Assembly (NCBI GenBank): GCA_001600055.1
Contig: BCIV01000013.1
Location: forward strand, 496,001 to 560,000
Direction of reading: 5' to 3'
Length of the DNA: 64,000 bases
Source: Filobasidium wieringae
Lineage: Eukaryota > Basidiomycota > Tremellomycetes > Filobasidiales > Filobasidiaceae
The position numbers and the translations under genes are program-made. The notes under the pieces are model-generated. The model had not been told where the DNA came from and ran no database searches. It worked only from the letters and a program-made list of their open reading frames with translations. This document shows positions 1 through 12,345 of the stretch, in pieces (positions within the stretch are counted from its first letter, which is position 1; the number at the start of each line of letters is the position of its first letter).

Positions 1-1290
1 CCGGTAAAGGCCCGTTTCTAGGCAGATAAGGTCCCACAGGCCACATACGATTGATCGTTCGCTGCGCGGAACGGACCTACTAGAAACCGGGTGAACCCCG
101 TGGATACCCCACAGATAGGTCAGTAACCTCGACCCCAGCTGATCGTCCTTGACATTATGTCGAGCTGCACGGATCTATATTGGTTTGTGTCAGGGTTGAC
201 TATCGACTGAAAGCATCCGAACCGACCGCTACCTTCGCTGGCATAGGGCATTGAGCGCGATATATTTACCTTCTTGAACAGCAATCTGTACTCAGTGTGT
301 CCGAGTGGCTTCAGAGCTCAGATTCCGTATTCTCGCCATTGAAGTGACGTCCAGGAAGCTCAACTCGTCGGAATTAGGCGAGTAAACCGCTAGTATCTGA
401 GCGTGCCTTGATGGTCCGGGATGGACTTCCAATCACTTCAGACCTCGGTCAACATCAACCAATTTATATACTGTGATGGCCTATCAATCTTTTCCTCGTG
501 GGCCTCATCCAACCACGTCTAATAGCCTTCGATGCGTGCGTCTGACAACTGATCGAGTTCGATCGACTGCCTGATCTTGCTGCAAATTTTATAGACCTTC
601 TGACTGATCTGGCTGCATCCCGTGTAACCTGATTCGTGCGTTCTCTACAGACACGCTAACGCGTCAAGCAGCTTGATTTCCTGAGGCTCCTTAGGCCTTA
701 TGAATGTCGCCGGGTGTATACTGTTCGTGATCGATCTGTACAGGCGGGCCCGAACTAGAGTAGTCAGGTCCATGACCTTCATCAAGGTCGTACATCCGCC
801 ACACTGTCTGCGACTTGAAACGTCCAAGCTCTTAGCCCAATCCTCGGCCTCAGGCAGCTAAAAGCAACGCGTGACTTTGCCTGACGAATATTCATTTTAT
901 GCGTTCTCGTGTGATAAATGAATGATGAACGGATCTGGTTACCCTCGTTCAACGTTCAATAATACAATTCCTCTTTCTTCTTTCCTCGTTCTTTCAAGTC
1001 CCTGACTCGCTATACAAATCAGCAAGACCTCGATATAGATAGAGATTGGATGAACTTCGTTTGAGCGAGCGAGGAAATCAAACCGGAAACGATCTGAAGA
1101 ATAGATCGGGAGGAAGGTCGTCGTCAAGCCAAGGCTCCCCAAACAACTCGAACAATACCTTAGCGATCTGACAGAATCTGAAAGAAGTCATACAACTTGG
1201 TCTTTGTTACTGTGGAATAGCTCGGCGCATCCGCTGAGAAATCCTCCGATCGTCGTAACCCTTTAGGGATTGGGAGGACTGGATGGAACG
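1..1290. other. Intergenic, upstream of SNF5
   Basis: No convincing coding region was found on either strand; the open frames here are short and have no recognisable motif or splice structure. The last few hundred bases presumably hold the SNF5 promoter and 5' leader. The left part may contain the end of a neighbouring locus lying outside the window, but nothing identifies it. Confidence 0.5.
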
Positions 1291-4200
1291 ATGAATACGA
1301 ACGAATATGGGTCGTTCACTGGTCAGGCGCAGGTAAGCATTCTTACCTCTTCACCATGCCTAGTAAAGTGGCGAGAGTCAAGACCGCTGATTATTGACCT
1401 TTTTGTGTATTCGTTTCGTTCGCAATGTAAATGTATCTGTTGATATCGCGACAACCGCATTCGAACGATAGGGCCAGGGTTACGCTCAAAATCAACCAGG
1501 AATGAACCCGTTCAATGGGTTCAATCCTTCCAACCCTTCACAGCAACAGCAGCAGCAACAACAACAACAGCAGCATCAGCAGCAATCACAATCGCAGCAA
1601 CAGCAACTACAACAAGGAAATACTAGTTCCCCTGCGATGAATCTTGCCCAGAAAGGGTTCAATCCCCAGGCGTTCTTGGGGTATGGGGCTGCTCCTGGTT
1701 CAGGATCTGGATCGGGAGTCGGGAATGGTGGTGGAGCTGGGAATGGGAATGCTGCAGGGAGTTTCTATATGAACCAGAACCAAGCACAGTCTCAAGGTCA
1801 AGGTCAACAACAACAGCAACAGCAACCGCATCCCCAGACCGTCCAGTATAACCAACAACAAATGGCCGCATTCAACGCTCTTCGTCAACAACAACAGCAA
1901 GCTCAACAGCAGCAGCAGCAATCCCAGCAACAGCAGCAACAACAGCAACAACCCAATCCCTTGAACATGGGGATGTACGGAAATTTCCCACCTAACCTCA
2001 ACCCGCAACAGATACATCAAATGCAACAGATGCAGGCTCAACAGGCTATGAAGATGAATGCCGGAATGGGTGGGCCTGTATCTATTCCAGGAGGTGGTTT
2101 AGGGCAAGGAGGAGTGAATCCGGGTCAAGGGTATGGAGGAAATCCTGGTTCGAATGCCGCTGTGGGGCAGGGATCGGCGGGTAGTCCATCCAACAATTCA
2201 CCTGCGATCGGAAGGGGTGCAGCAGGGATAAATGGAATGAACGGGATATCTGGGATGGGAGGGATGAACGGGATGAATCCTTTGTTAGCCATGGGGAACG
2301 CTGGGCAGGTCCAAGCTCAGGGACAAGGACAACCTCAATCACAGATGAATCACCAGGCTGTGATCAGGGCGATGCAGATGATGGCTCAGCAACAACAGCA
2401 GCAGCAACAACAGGGAGGTGGAATGGCGGGGAATCTGGCAGGAGCTGTTGTGGGGAATGGGTTCAATCAGCAGTTACAGATGCAACAGCAACAGCAGCAG
2501 CAACAACAACAATATCAGGCGATGTTCCCTGGTCAAGGCGTCCCTTCGGTGCAAGGGCTGAATCCTCAACAGCAGCAGCAGCAAGCACTTGGCCAGCAGT
2601 TTCGACCAGGGATGGGAGGGATGGGAATGTCCATGGGGCAAGGGGGAGCGGGTTCAGTGCAACAGAAGTTTCCCGGCGGAGCCGTCGGGTCACCTGCTAT
2701 GGGAGGACAATCGTTTATGCCTCAGTCACAACCGCAGCCGAACCAAACTCAAGGACAAGGACAAGGACAAGGGATGTTTCCCCCTAATCATCCTTCGAAT
2801 CGACCTTCTTCTTCCGCTTCGCATCATTCCCAGGCTCCTTCTCTGCAAACTCAACAGCCTATGACCCAACGGGGCTCTCAACCGCCTCAGACTCCAGTTT
2901 TCAGTCAGAACCCGCAGCAAATGCCTCCAAACCAAACAGGGGCCATGCCGAACATCAACATGGCCAATTCGTCCATTCTAGGAAAACGGAAAGAACGGTC
3001 GGCTACTGCTGCTGGTGTTCTGATGGGTGGAACTGGGGTAGAACCGAGTTCGCCAGGCAGTAGCAGTAGGCAGAAAAGACAGAACACGGAAGGGGGCTTG
3101 CAATTGGGTATGAACCAGCCTGGTGCAATGGGAGCCATGCAGCCACCAGCTCCGCCGGGATCTCAACCGCAGCAGCACTTGAGCTCATCGAATGGGAATC
3201 TATCTTTGAATGGAGTGCAGCTCCCAGCGTCCATTCCTACGCCTGCAGGATTCCCGTTCGATCCGCGCCTTTTGCATTACGCACAGGCTATTACGAATCC
3301 TGCGACAGCCAATCTGATGCGGCAGAATTCTCCAGGAATGTTTGCTAATGCCGTCAAGGTCGGGGAAATGATTAGAGGAGGTCAAGTTCCACAAGAGACG
3401 TTGATGGCCATGCAACGGTATTTGCAGCAGGCCGCGGCGTTGGGTAAAGCGCAGCAGCAAGCGCAACAGCAGCAGAGTCAATCGCAATCGCAACCACCTG
3501 GGCAGAACCTGCCACAACCTCCTACACCGCTCTCCGCTACGAATGCTACTTCGATCGGAATAAATCGACCCGATGCGCAAGGGGAGGTGGCAATAGCATC
3601 GCCTGCATCGTCCGGAAGGCGAGAGGACAAGAAGAAGAGTCGAGTGTCGCGACCGCGAAAATCGCTACCAAGCACTGCAACAGATGTCAAGCCGGAAGTA
3701 TCTCAAAATGCGACAGCTGGTCCTAGCGCCATGCCTGCTCCAGCACCTGATAACGCGTCACTTCTTCAATCAGGTCCGCCTGAGCCCTCGCCTATACAAC
3801 CTCCAGCGCCACCTGCTGTAACCTATGATCCTATCCCATTAGATTCATGGGACAAGTATCGACATAAGGATCTGCCGATCATGCGGTTAGAGCGTGTTCC
3901 AGACGACCTGGATGAGACCATTGACTCCACGTTAGGTGGTCTGATACCACCATTAACTGACAGAATGAAAAGTCGGATACGAACCTGGATCGATCGAGAC
4001 GTCGAATACGCGGCAGACATGGAAGTGCAAAAGGTTAGAATGGATGAACGTCTACAACGATGGAAAGAAACCGCAAGATTTGCTTGGTGGGAACGCGATG
4101 CGCGGATACCGCGATCGAAACCGCCTATTGGACTGGATCTGATATGGCCTGTCGACAAAGCCCGAAAAATGGATACTAAGCGCAAGAACAGGAAGCAGAT

Positions 4201-6494
4201 GGCCATACGGTTGTGAGTCTTAGAGAGAGGACTTGCCTCCGGCCGTAGCTGAAAACATTTCTGATGACAGCACGAAAGAAGACCTAAAAAAACCAGCTAA
4301 TATACCAGAGCGGTTGATACCAATAAGAATAGATATCGAGCACGATCAATGGCGATTTCAGGACACGTTCATCTGGAACGCTGCCGGTGAGTCAAGGGTT
4401 GCGCTTCGTCCAGTACAACCATCTGACCAACGTTGCTTGTCAGATCCTTTGGTAACGCCTGTCATGTTTGCGCATACTATATGTGAGGACTTCGATCTTC
4501 CCACTACCCCTTTCCAAGCGCGGATAGCAGAAGCGATCGTGGAAAGGGTCCGAGAATCCGAGGTCGCGGTCTTGCCATCCACCATGTCGACGGACTTGTC
4601 AGACACGCTCTCAGAAAAAGACCTGAATTGGTGGAAACGGATGCGAGACGCCTCGTACGAGGTGGATGACGAAGAAGACAATGATCTCAAACCCCTATCA
4701 ATACAAGACCTCATACCAAGCAACGCTGACGATCTACCCTTCGACCTGCGGATAAGGGTACAGGTAAGTCTGCACTGTCGAGCCTGCAAAGTAAATGGAC
4801 GCTCTAACGTTTCTGGTCGTATTGTCCTAGTTGGATATCATTTCGGGGGTCATGCACCTCTCGGACTGCTTCGAGTGGGACCTCCAATCCGAAATTACGC
4901 CTGAGCAATTTGCCGATGTTTATGCATCCGATTTGGGGCTGAATGGAGAATTCAAGTAAGTGAACTCCCCGAGGCTATGCCAGACGCGTTCTGATATATC
5001 GGGGTGCACACAGAACGGCCATCGCACACGATATCCGGGAACAGATCCAAGTATATTTGAAATCGTTGGCGTTGATTGGCTACGCGTTTGATGGTAGTCT
5101 CATTACCGACTCAGATCTTGCGGCGGACTTTCTACCTCCCGTTAACGAAGCTGTCCGAAGTGACGAACAGCTTATTAACACGCATACTCCCTTCTTGACC
5201 TCCGTCTCTGAAATGGACCTGCTGAACTTCGAGCGTGATCGAGACAAAGACCGGAACAGGAAGAACAAACGTGGAACGAGAGGTCGGAGATTGGTTGCGC
5301 TGCCGGATCGTGACCCTGTGAAGACAAACCGCAGTCGAATTAGCGGAGGCAGAGACGAAAGCGGCAATCCAATCACTCTAGCTGCGATCCCGAAAGATCC
5401 CTTGCTCTTGAAATCTACGCCGCAAAGGCCCAAAGCCGCACCTAGGCGGGCAGCAGCTATTGCGGCAAAGGCCAATATAACCACAATGACGTCCGAACTT
5501 CAACAGGGTGACTACTCGAATCATGCTAGTCCGGAGAACGTCCAGGTCGTGTCTGCGGCTCCGAGATCGAAGAGGAACAGAGTACTCACCGGATCTCCAG
5601 AGGTAGAAACGACTCGACCTACGACCGCAGTCGGCATCAAGCAGGAGGAACAAAAACCGCTGATCACCGCGAGTGCAACGATGGATCAAGGAGAAATGAA
5701 GAGACCGGAGAGTTCATGGACTTGTTCGCATTGTCACAGACCGGAAGCTGTTCTCGACGACAAGCGAAAGTTTGATGGGCCCGTTCACAAGCCTACCCTC
5801 TGTTCGGATTGTGGTAAGCTTAACACTCTTGATCCATACAGACTTCAAACCCATAGACTTACGCGTCTCCTCTTGTATTGACGTAGCTCCGCTTTTCCAG
5901 CCGGAACCTAGCCGTAATAAAGAGCCGACACCTCCTCCGTTCCAGGACGTTGCCTCTCCCGATTCGAACTTTTCAAATGATGAGCCTGCTCCTACTTCCA
6001 CCAGTATCGCTGCTCCGACCCCTAGTCCTGTAGTGGTCAAGCCTGTTAGTTTTTCTTCCCCGAGAGTGCCGTCAACACCTTCAAGGCCAGGAATGGCTTT
6101 ACAGCGGGTCGTTTCAGGAAATGTGAGCCGCTACCGATTCGTAGTTGAGAGCGAAACTAAACAACTGTTGTCCATTGCTCTCATCAGGCGCCTCCTATAC
6201 CAGGTTGGGTCAGAGAAGTGTTGATGCATGTGCATCAGACCAGACCTGATGATCGGATAGAAGCCGTGTATCGACCCAACGCGTCAGGAGATGAACGCAC
6301 TCATTGGAAAATGAAGTGTCTCGACTGGTAAGTCTGACCAGCTGGCGTCTGGCTTTTCAAAACCGTGGCTCACGAAGGTTCCATATGACAGCCCCGGAAA
6401 GGTCTACTCGGCCGAGTTGTCCAACTTTGAGATTCACACGAAAAATAGGAAACACATCGATTCCGTAAACAGGCGATTGGAATCCAGGTTATAA
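1291..6494 (+). CDS. SNF5: SWI/SNF chromatin-remodelling complex subunit Snf5 (SMARCB1 family)
   Basis: Core subunit of the nuclear SWI/SNF remodeller. Eight exons: 1291-1332, 1472-4212, 4271-4763, 4831-4955, 5014-5813, 5887-6122, 6188-6327, 6392-6494; 1,559 residues, far longer than animal SMARCB1. The first ~900 residues are a Gln/Gly/Asn/Met-rich low-complexity region with many polyQ runs. The SNF5 homology region starts near residue 940 (RLIPIRIDIEHDQWRFQDTF) and continues over exons 4-5 (WDLQSEITPEQFA; LKSLALIGYAFDG). A C-x2-C-x22-C-x2-C finger lies near 1370-1400, resembling the GATA-like finger of fungal Snf5. The C-terminal module from about 1480 (GWVREVL) ends with a CLDCPGKVY segment followed by a LSNFEIH-K-NRKH stretch. 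The start was chosen because exon 1 (MNTNEYGSFTGQAQ) joins in frame upstream of the next ATG at 1502. The exon 5/6 join keeps the frame but gives a slightly unusual finger, so that junction is the least certain. Confidence 0.93.
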
Positions 6495-7520
6495 TCACCG
6501 CGTTCCGCGTATCACACTTGGATTTGGACGCACACATCTCTTTTCGAGACGAAAGTCACTTTATTCTGTTTCATGTTGTACGAGGGTTATCTCAGCTTGC
6601 ATGAGTTTCGGTAGATGGTGTAATGAGAATGACAAAGCATTGAGGTTTCAAGTAGTGCTGTGTTTGCAAGCGGTCGTTGATACTAAATTCCAGACATCAA
6701 TGGTGCACGAGAGCGAGCGAGGATCTACGGGAACGAGGAACATTGGGGACGGACAACGATCTACAGGGACAAAAGTAAATCCATGTGGTAACTTCATTAG
6801 ACCCTGTGACCTGAAATGGAGTGCCTGAGAGTCGCCTCTTCTCTAGGGTGTACACAATAACAGGTTGCACACACATGGAATGGGAATGGTTCTGACGGAC
6901 CAATATCAACATGTGTCGGACTCTTCACATCTGGACAAACAACTGAACCTACGCTCTGAAACATCTTGGAGAGCGGCTCTGCTCCCTCCTATGGGGTATG
7001 GGCCTGATAACGTCAACCTTTGCCGGATCTGGGCATGAGCCTTTTTTCATATATGAACGGGTATGTTAGCTGGAGGCGTCAGTGGTGAAGCTATGTCTAT
7101 TGGAACATCAGAGACCTTATTCCATTGCTGTTCCCAGTTTGATCGCTTCCTGTCCAAACTGGCTCGACCTGCCTCATCGTTGGTGTGAGATTCCTGAAGC
7201 GGGTCCCATGGTGAGAACAAGCACATATCGTGCTATCCATAAAATGAGCAATGCAGAATTGACTCAGGGTTTACATGGCGGACTGAATGGTAGGGCACCA
7301 TCAAGCGCCCATCAGTATGTGCATTAGGGAGAACCCACAAAATTGGCAAGGGGGATGCCCTGTAGATGCACTCCGACAACCCCTAAGTATGGAAGAAGTC
7401 AAGAAACCTATCCGGCCCAATCGAGATATCCCTCGACCAGTCTCCGGATATGAGTACAAAAAGGACTAGCAAAGTGTTACAAATCTAACTGAAGGGCACT
7501 GGGCTGATTGGGACCGATCA
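6495..7520. other. Intergenic between convergent SNF5 and secreted-protein gene
   Basis: About 1 kb between two convergent 3' ends. Short open frames exist on both strands (for example around 7082-7327) but none shows a domain, signal peptide or splice pattern. It should hold the 3' untranslated regions of both neighbours; otherwise nothing is recognised. Confidence 0.5.
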
Positions 7521-8380
7521 TCAGGTCGTATCTGTAACAATGGCGCTAGCATAATCTATCGTGGAACTGGTCGTATCCTCCGAGGTATAAATCGTTGAAT
7601 TTCCACCCGATCTCCCGGTAGTAGAGCTGCTCGAGTCATCTGTACCACCGTTATCAGATTGGTCGTTGGAATCTCCGACTGGCCAAAAGACTTGAATGCA
7701 TCTGGTCGGAAAGCCTTTAGTCGCGTCTTCCTCCTTACCCGTGTAGGGATTCTGTACCGCCTTTTGAGCATTACTGAAGCTCGTCTCGCGATCTGCACGA
7801 ACGGTTCGGAATTAGTTTGTGGCCCTTCTTGAACGATGCGGGTGAAGCGTACCTGTTCCTTCGCATTCACCTTTTCCTTCGGTCTGAGTACAACTGACCG
7901 GTTCGTAAGTAGCGTAATATTTCCCGCTTTTCACGTTCTGTTGGCAAGCAGGATCTGCCGTGCGGACGGTCGTGAAGGGCCAGACCTGCGTGGAATCGTA
8001 TGGATGGACGATCTCCGTGATCCAATCCCAATCTGATAGAACTACATATCCCCACGTCATGCCTTGGTACGAGACCTTCGTATCGAAGGTAACGTTGAAG
8101 ATATTCGACGAGAAGCTTTCGCCGTTGGATATCGCGGTGTATGACAGGGGCAGGGTGAAGATCTTGGATGGAGCTACGGCGATATCTAGTAAGGCAGATC
8201 GTGTCTTTTGATCGAGCTTGGTTGAAAGCATCAATGGGATGTTTACTAACCCGGCTCATTCGACGCTTTGTCCTCTCCCCGGTGTTTCAGGCTCGTCTTC
8301 TTCTTTCCTATCTCTATAACAGCGGCATCGGCCACCAGGCTACTAAATGCTAGCAAAGCGAGTATTTGTGTGGAAAACAT
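7521..8380 (-). CDS. Secreted protein of unknown function with Ser/Thr-rich tail
   Basis: Three exons on the minus strand (8251-8380, 7853-8185, 7521-7792), 244 residues. The N-terminus MFSTQILALLAFSSLVADA is a clear signal peptide. The central part (about 45-190) is a folded-looking segment with several Trp/Tyr residues (WGYVVLSDWDWITE) and four cysteines (ACQQ, VSCTQ, GECEG, TRCIQ) that could form disulfides. The last ~60 residues are Ser/Thr/Gly/Asn-rich (SSSSTTGRSGGNS), typical of an O-glycosylated or wall-associated tail, but no GPI-type hydrophobic C-terminus is seen. The start at 8380 is preferred over an upstream in-frame ATG at 8503 because it puts the hydrophobic core right after the Met. 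I do not recognise the family. It is most likely an extracellular or cell-surface protein. Confidence 0.72.
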
Positions 8381-8821
8381 GGACAAGGTTGATCGAATTA
8401 GGAATGGGTAGCTGGTAGACTGTATTTCTCCTGCTATTAAAGTAAAGGCCGAGAGAAGCCGGAACGAGCTCTTTAAATAGTCAGCGTCGCTGAATCGATA
8501 CATTTACCCCTAAAACTCCTTTGATTCCCCTTGTTTCACCTCAAATGGCTCCGACCGGGACGCCATCAGTTTTAAACAAAAAACATCAAAGCCAATTCAA
8601 TCTGCAGCCGGCACTGCTGTAGAATCTGAACCCTGTCCGCGATCATTGTGGGTGGCAAGGGTTCAAGGTCGTGTGAGTGGAAGATGGATCAACCCTTTAT
8701 TCCCTAGTTACGCGTCGCCTGATGATCTCGATCTCAGTTTCTTGACCTAAATCAATTCCAACATTATTGTCTTCTTTATCTCCAAATTTGAATCTCAACC
8801 GATCCATTACAACCATCTACG
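8381..8821. promoter_or_regulatory. Divergent promoter region
   Basis: A 441-bp gap between two gene starts facing away from each other (secreted protein on the minus strand, FHA protein on the plus strand), so it must contain both promoters. No specific box was identified with confidence. Confidence 0.5.
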
Positions 8822-10225
8822 ATGGACTCTCACGCTTCTGACTGGGTGCACGATCCTACAACAGGACTGTACTGCTCCCCTCGAAACGGATACTACGCTC
8901 GTCCAAATCCCTACGTCCCGAGTGGTTGGGAATACATCCCGTTTTCTAACACCACGAATGCTACTCAATCAACAGGAGTCGGAACAGGATCCTCTAACGC
9001 TCACTCTCATACGAATGGAGGTGAAGGCCCAAACTTCGGCAGCGAAGCTAGACACGAAGAGACAGGAGAAGGTGGAATTGGGAACGTAGGATGGGCTTTA
9101 GACATAGTCCTTCCAGGCGAAGAAAAGGAGCAATCAAAAGACACATCCACGACGAAACCCGCTGCAGCAAACCAGACGGGTAACTCGAACTCCTCTTCCT
9201 TCCCAAATGGATCAGGAGCTACCGTTTCCTCGGCCCCAATCACGAGCACGACATCATCAACAATACCTTTGGCCGCTCAGAAAATCCCCCCAACTCTCCG
9301 TCTTCTAGTACAACCTTCCACCTCATTTCCACTACCACCAGAACAAAAGAAACTTCTTTTACCTCCCCAAGCAATAACACCCCTACCCTCCGCTCCTAGC
9401 GGCATATTCTTCGGACGCGATAAAGATGCCAGCCGATCGGTCCTGCGTTTGCGAGAGATGGGAGTGAGCAAACGACATGCGGTAATCTGGTTCGGAAGAG
9501 GAGGGGAATTCGAGGAGGAGTTCGGAAGATCAGGTGATGGAGGCAGGAGGTGGGGGGAGAGAAAGTTTTGGGTGGCGGATTGTGGTTAGTCTCATACAAG
9601 TTCCTCATTGAATCCGGATTCATAGGCTTATTGTCGGCGATATCACACAGGATCAACACATGGAACCTTCCTGAAACCCTCCACATCTTCGGGCTCAGCA
9701 AAACGTCTCTCCTCCCCTAAAAACCCGTCCGACCCTTTCCCACTAGCTCACATGGACACGATCACAATCGGAACCACAGCCTTCCAGATCCATCTGCACG
9801 AAGAATGGCCCTGCTTGGAATGCGTAGTGAACGAACCTCAGGAAGAGATCCAGGTCGATTGGTCCGACGCTCATAGAACTGGAGCGGGCGGGAAAGGGAA
9901 ATCCGTTTACGCCTCTTCCGCAACCGTTTCCGCTTCTGCTTCCTCGACCACGGACTCGACGGGGAAACAAAACGATTGGAAGTCCACAGAGAGCCGGAGG
10001 ATCGCTCTGACTGCGGAAGCGAAGCGGGCCGAGACTCAGAGGAGGAGTGCGTTAGCTATGAAGAACCTAAAGGCTAGCTATTTTGGCGGTGGGGCAGGCA
10101 AGGGTGGGGGTGCAGGCAAGAGCTCAGGGAAAGACGAAGAGGGCAAGGAGCAGGGAAGAGGCAAGAGGAAATTCGAGATGGATAGGGATGAGGGATGGAA
10201 GCGGAAACGAGGGGAAGTCGAATGA
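8822..10225 (+). CDS. FHA-domain protein (AGGF1-like, nuclear)
   Basis: Two exons, 8822-9584 and 9651-10225, 445 residues. The N-terminal segment (DWVHDPTTGLYCSPRNGYYA) resembles the OCRE/WW-like aromatic repeat found in RNA-processing factors. After an acidic Ser/Asn-rich linker comes a forkhead-associated phosphothreonine-binding domain at about 195-335: FFGRDKDASRSVLRL, the SKRHAVIWF strand, and GSTHGTF, which is assembled across the intron and so supports the splice. The C-terminus is basic and Lys/Gly-rich (KRAETQRRSALAMKNLKASY), like the tail of FHA/G-patch proteins of the AGGF1 type, but no G-patch is present. The function is inferred as phospho-dependent protein binding in the nucleus, perhaps in RNA processing. 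FHA identification is firm; the family assignment is looser. Confidence 0.82.
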
Positions 10226-10611
10226 CCGAGTTGACGCCGACATTCGTCCGGATTGGAACAATGTAGAACAAGCCCGGCTGATACCTTTAGACCAGGTGAT
10301 CATATGTTCTGATGCAAAGCAATACGGGAGTCTGAAGAGGCCTCACAAAGTTAGCATGTACAAGCGCTTCATACCACAAATAAGAGATGAGGTGCTAGCA
10401 GCAGAAGGCGGCAAGGAAATCGTTGACTTGTTGAGCAGGTATACAATACCTCGAAGTTTGTGTAATGTTACTGCTTAATTGGATCAACAGGCAAGCAGCC
10501 GTACCTCAATACGCTGAAACAGGCCACACAAGAGCGTTAATACCAAACAGCCTCGTACTAGATGAGGGAGCCTTGTGGACTGGTATAAAAAACAAACATC
10601 TCACGGGATAA
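10226..10611 (+). pseudogene. Possible coding relic with one intron
   Basis: Immediately downstream of the FHA gene, in another frame, an open stretch reads through 10438 (RPDWNNVEQARLIPLDQV, then KRFIPQIRDEVLAAEGGKEI). A well-formed 52-nt intron (gtatac...caacag, 10439-10490) then joins it in frame to a second exon ending at TAA 10609-10611 (QAAVPQYAETGHTRALIPNS). The only in-frame Met is at 10356, so a full gene would need an upstream start that overlaps the FHA gene. This is best read as a 5'-truncated relic, or less likely as an alternative 3' exon. The protein is not recognised. Confidence 0.35.
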
Positions 10612-10743
10612 ACCCCAGTCGACTCGATTCGATTATCATTTGAATTCCAATCGACTCCCATGCTTTGATTCTCATTAACACACATGTAATTACTTCTACT
10701 CCTTCTTTGTTGTTGATGACGATGACGATGGCGGATTCCCTTT

Positions 10744-11880
10744 TTACTCGGCTTTACCGTCGTGAGCCCAAGTAGCCTTGGGTACGCAAGCTTCCTGGTA
10801 GGTTCAAAACAGATCTGAGGGTCAGTCGTTGTTCCCCGGGATATAGAGATGAAGAATAGGGAGGGGAGCGCTTACCTCGGCCTGGTGCAGAGAGTTCTCG
10901 ATCTCGCTGGAAGGGATATCCTCCGCCTTCCTACCCTCATCGGCAGCCTCCATCTTTCCAGCCTCACTGCTCGAGCCGGAGCTAGAGCTGGAGGTGGATT
11001 GGGAGAGGGGGCTGGAACTGACATCCGAGGAGTCGGAGGTGGCGGAAGAAAAGGCGGAAGTGACCTTTTCACTGGCCTTCTCGCCAATCTCGTTGGCCTT
11101 GTCCGAAGCCTTGTTGAATTTCTCCGAAGCTTCGTTGGCCATGGCTTTTGCGGGTACGGCGACGTTCTAGAAACGATCCGAAATCGGGTTCGAGTCAGTT
11201 TTGATCCTCGCCCAGTTTATGAGTAAGATGGAGAGACGGGACTCACCTCGGCCAATTCTTGACTCTTCTGCGCGGCCTTGGAAGCCAACTCTGATCCTGG
11301 GATATCCTCTGCTTTTCTACCCTCATCGTCAGAATCGGATCCGGTGGAAGGCTCGGGAGCATCATCATCGGAGGATGAAGAATCGTCGGCTCCCTGGTAG
11401 AATGGAAAGAAGAATGGTGTCAGACTAGAAATCACACGAGAGAGATGAGAGAGAGAAATTTTTGTTCACCTCGATATGGGTGATCTCCTGACCGGAACCC
11501 TTGTGTGCTTGCTCAGCCTTGGTGTTGACCTACCAAACCAGAGAAGAATCATAAGCCCCCCATCTTCCTCCCCCTACACCCACACTCGTAATGCTTACCA
11601 AAGTAGGCGCATCCTCGGGCCTAATGTTCTTCCCACTCGCATCGGCAATCTTCATGTTGGTAGTCGAATGCACGGCGGCTTCGGCAGGATGAGCCTTGGT
11701 TCCTCCAGTGGCCAAGAGGTAGGCGGATAGTCCTCCGAAGACGACGGCGGATCCCATGATCCAGGTGCTGTCCCCGGTCTTGTTGGACCCTACGGGGGAG
11801 GAAGCGTACGTTCGCTGGGAGACGGTACGGGGGGTGGAACGGACGGTTCGGGCGGTGGTACGGAGGGCGGATTTGAACAT
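10744..11880 (-). CDS. Mitochondrial membrane protein of unknown function with duplicated exon motif
   Basis: Five exons on the minus strand (11599-11880, 11470-11529, 11247-11393, 10876-11166, 10744-10794), all in phase 0, 276 residues. The N-terminus is a classical mitochondrial presequence (MFKSALRTTARTVRSTPRTV: Arg/Ser/Thr, no acids). A single membrane segment follows at about 40-58 (WIMGSAVVFGGLSAYLLATG). The rest is hydrophilic, Ser/Asp/Glu-rich, with a Lys/Ala/Glu amphipathic stretch (SEKFNKASDKANEIGEKASE) that may form a coiled helix. The decapeptide DEGRKAEDIP occurs twice, at about 137-146 and 239-248, each near the end of its exon, which suggests exon duplication. It is probably anchored in the inner membrane; no known family was recognised. 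Confidence 0.78.
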
Positions 11881-12345
11881 GGTGATGGGTTGGTGTGGAT
11901 GCTATGTGTGTGGTGACTTTGTGTGGGACGAGTTGGCTGGTGGAAGACGAGTCAAATGAAGAAAAGTGCTGAGGTGGCATTTGAACAGATTCACGTTCGA
12001 GCGCAAGTTGCAGCTCGAGTAACGATTGGTTCGAGTCGTGACGTCACTCGGCTCGTTCAAACTAGACCGCGATTCGTGTTCCCGATTTCCACAGCCGCTC
12101 ATCGCTCACCAACACAAGTCGAGAAGTACTGGCATGGACAGTTTACAGGTCAAGGATGTGGGCAGAAATCCGATTATTATAACATATCCCATCCTCTTCT
12201 CGATTTACAAACTACTCTTCTCTCATCTCACTCTCATCTCCGCTTCATCTCATCCGATGCGAAAAAGACTCTATCCCGCTTTAAGTAGCTAGATTGCTGT
12301 CCTCCTCGCCAGTCCAGAACCAAACGATTCGTTACAGCGAGCCGT
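11881..12345. other. Intergenic, promoter of the mitochondrial protein gene and PMP3 3' region
   Basis: A 465-bp gap: the 5' side of the mitochondrial membrane protein gene and the 3' side of PMP3, both on the minus strand. It contains a perfect TGACGTCA (12038-12045), which is the CRE/ATF-type bZIP palindrome, about 160 bp upstream of the mitochondrial gene's start. Nothing else is recognised. Confidence 0.4.

Noticed and set aside
1659..3580. Long minus-strand open frames opposite SNF5
   Set aside because: They are antisense reflections of the CAA/CAG-rich coding strand (Leu-rich runs) with no start context or domain.
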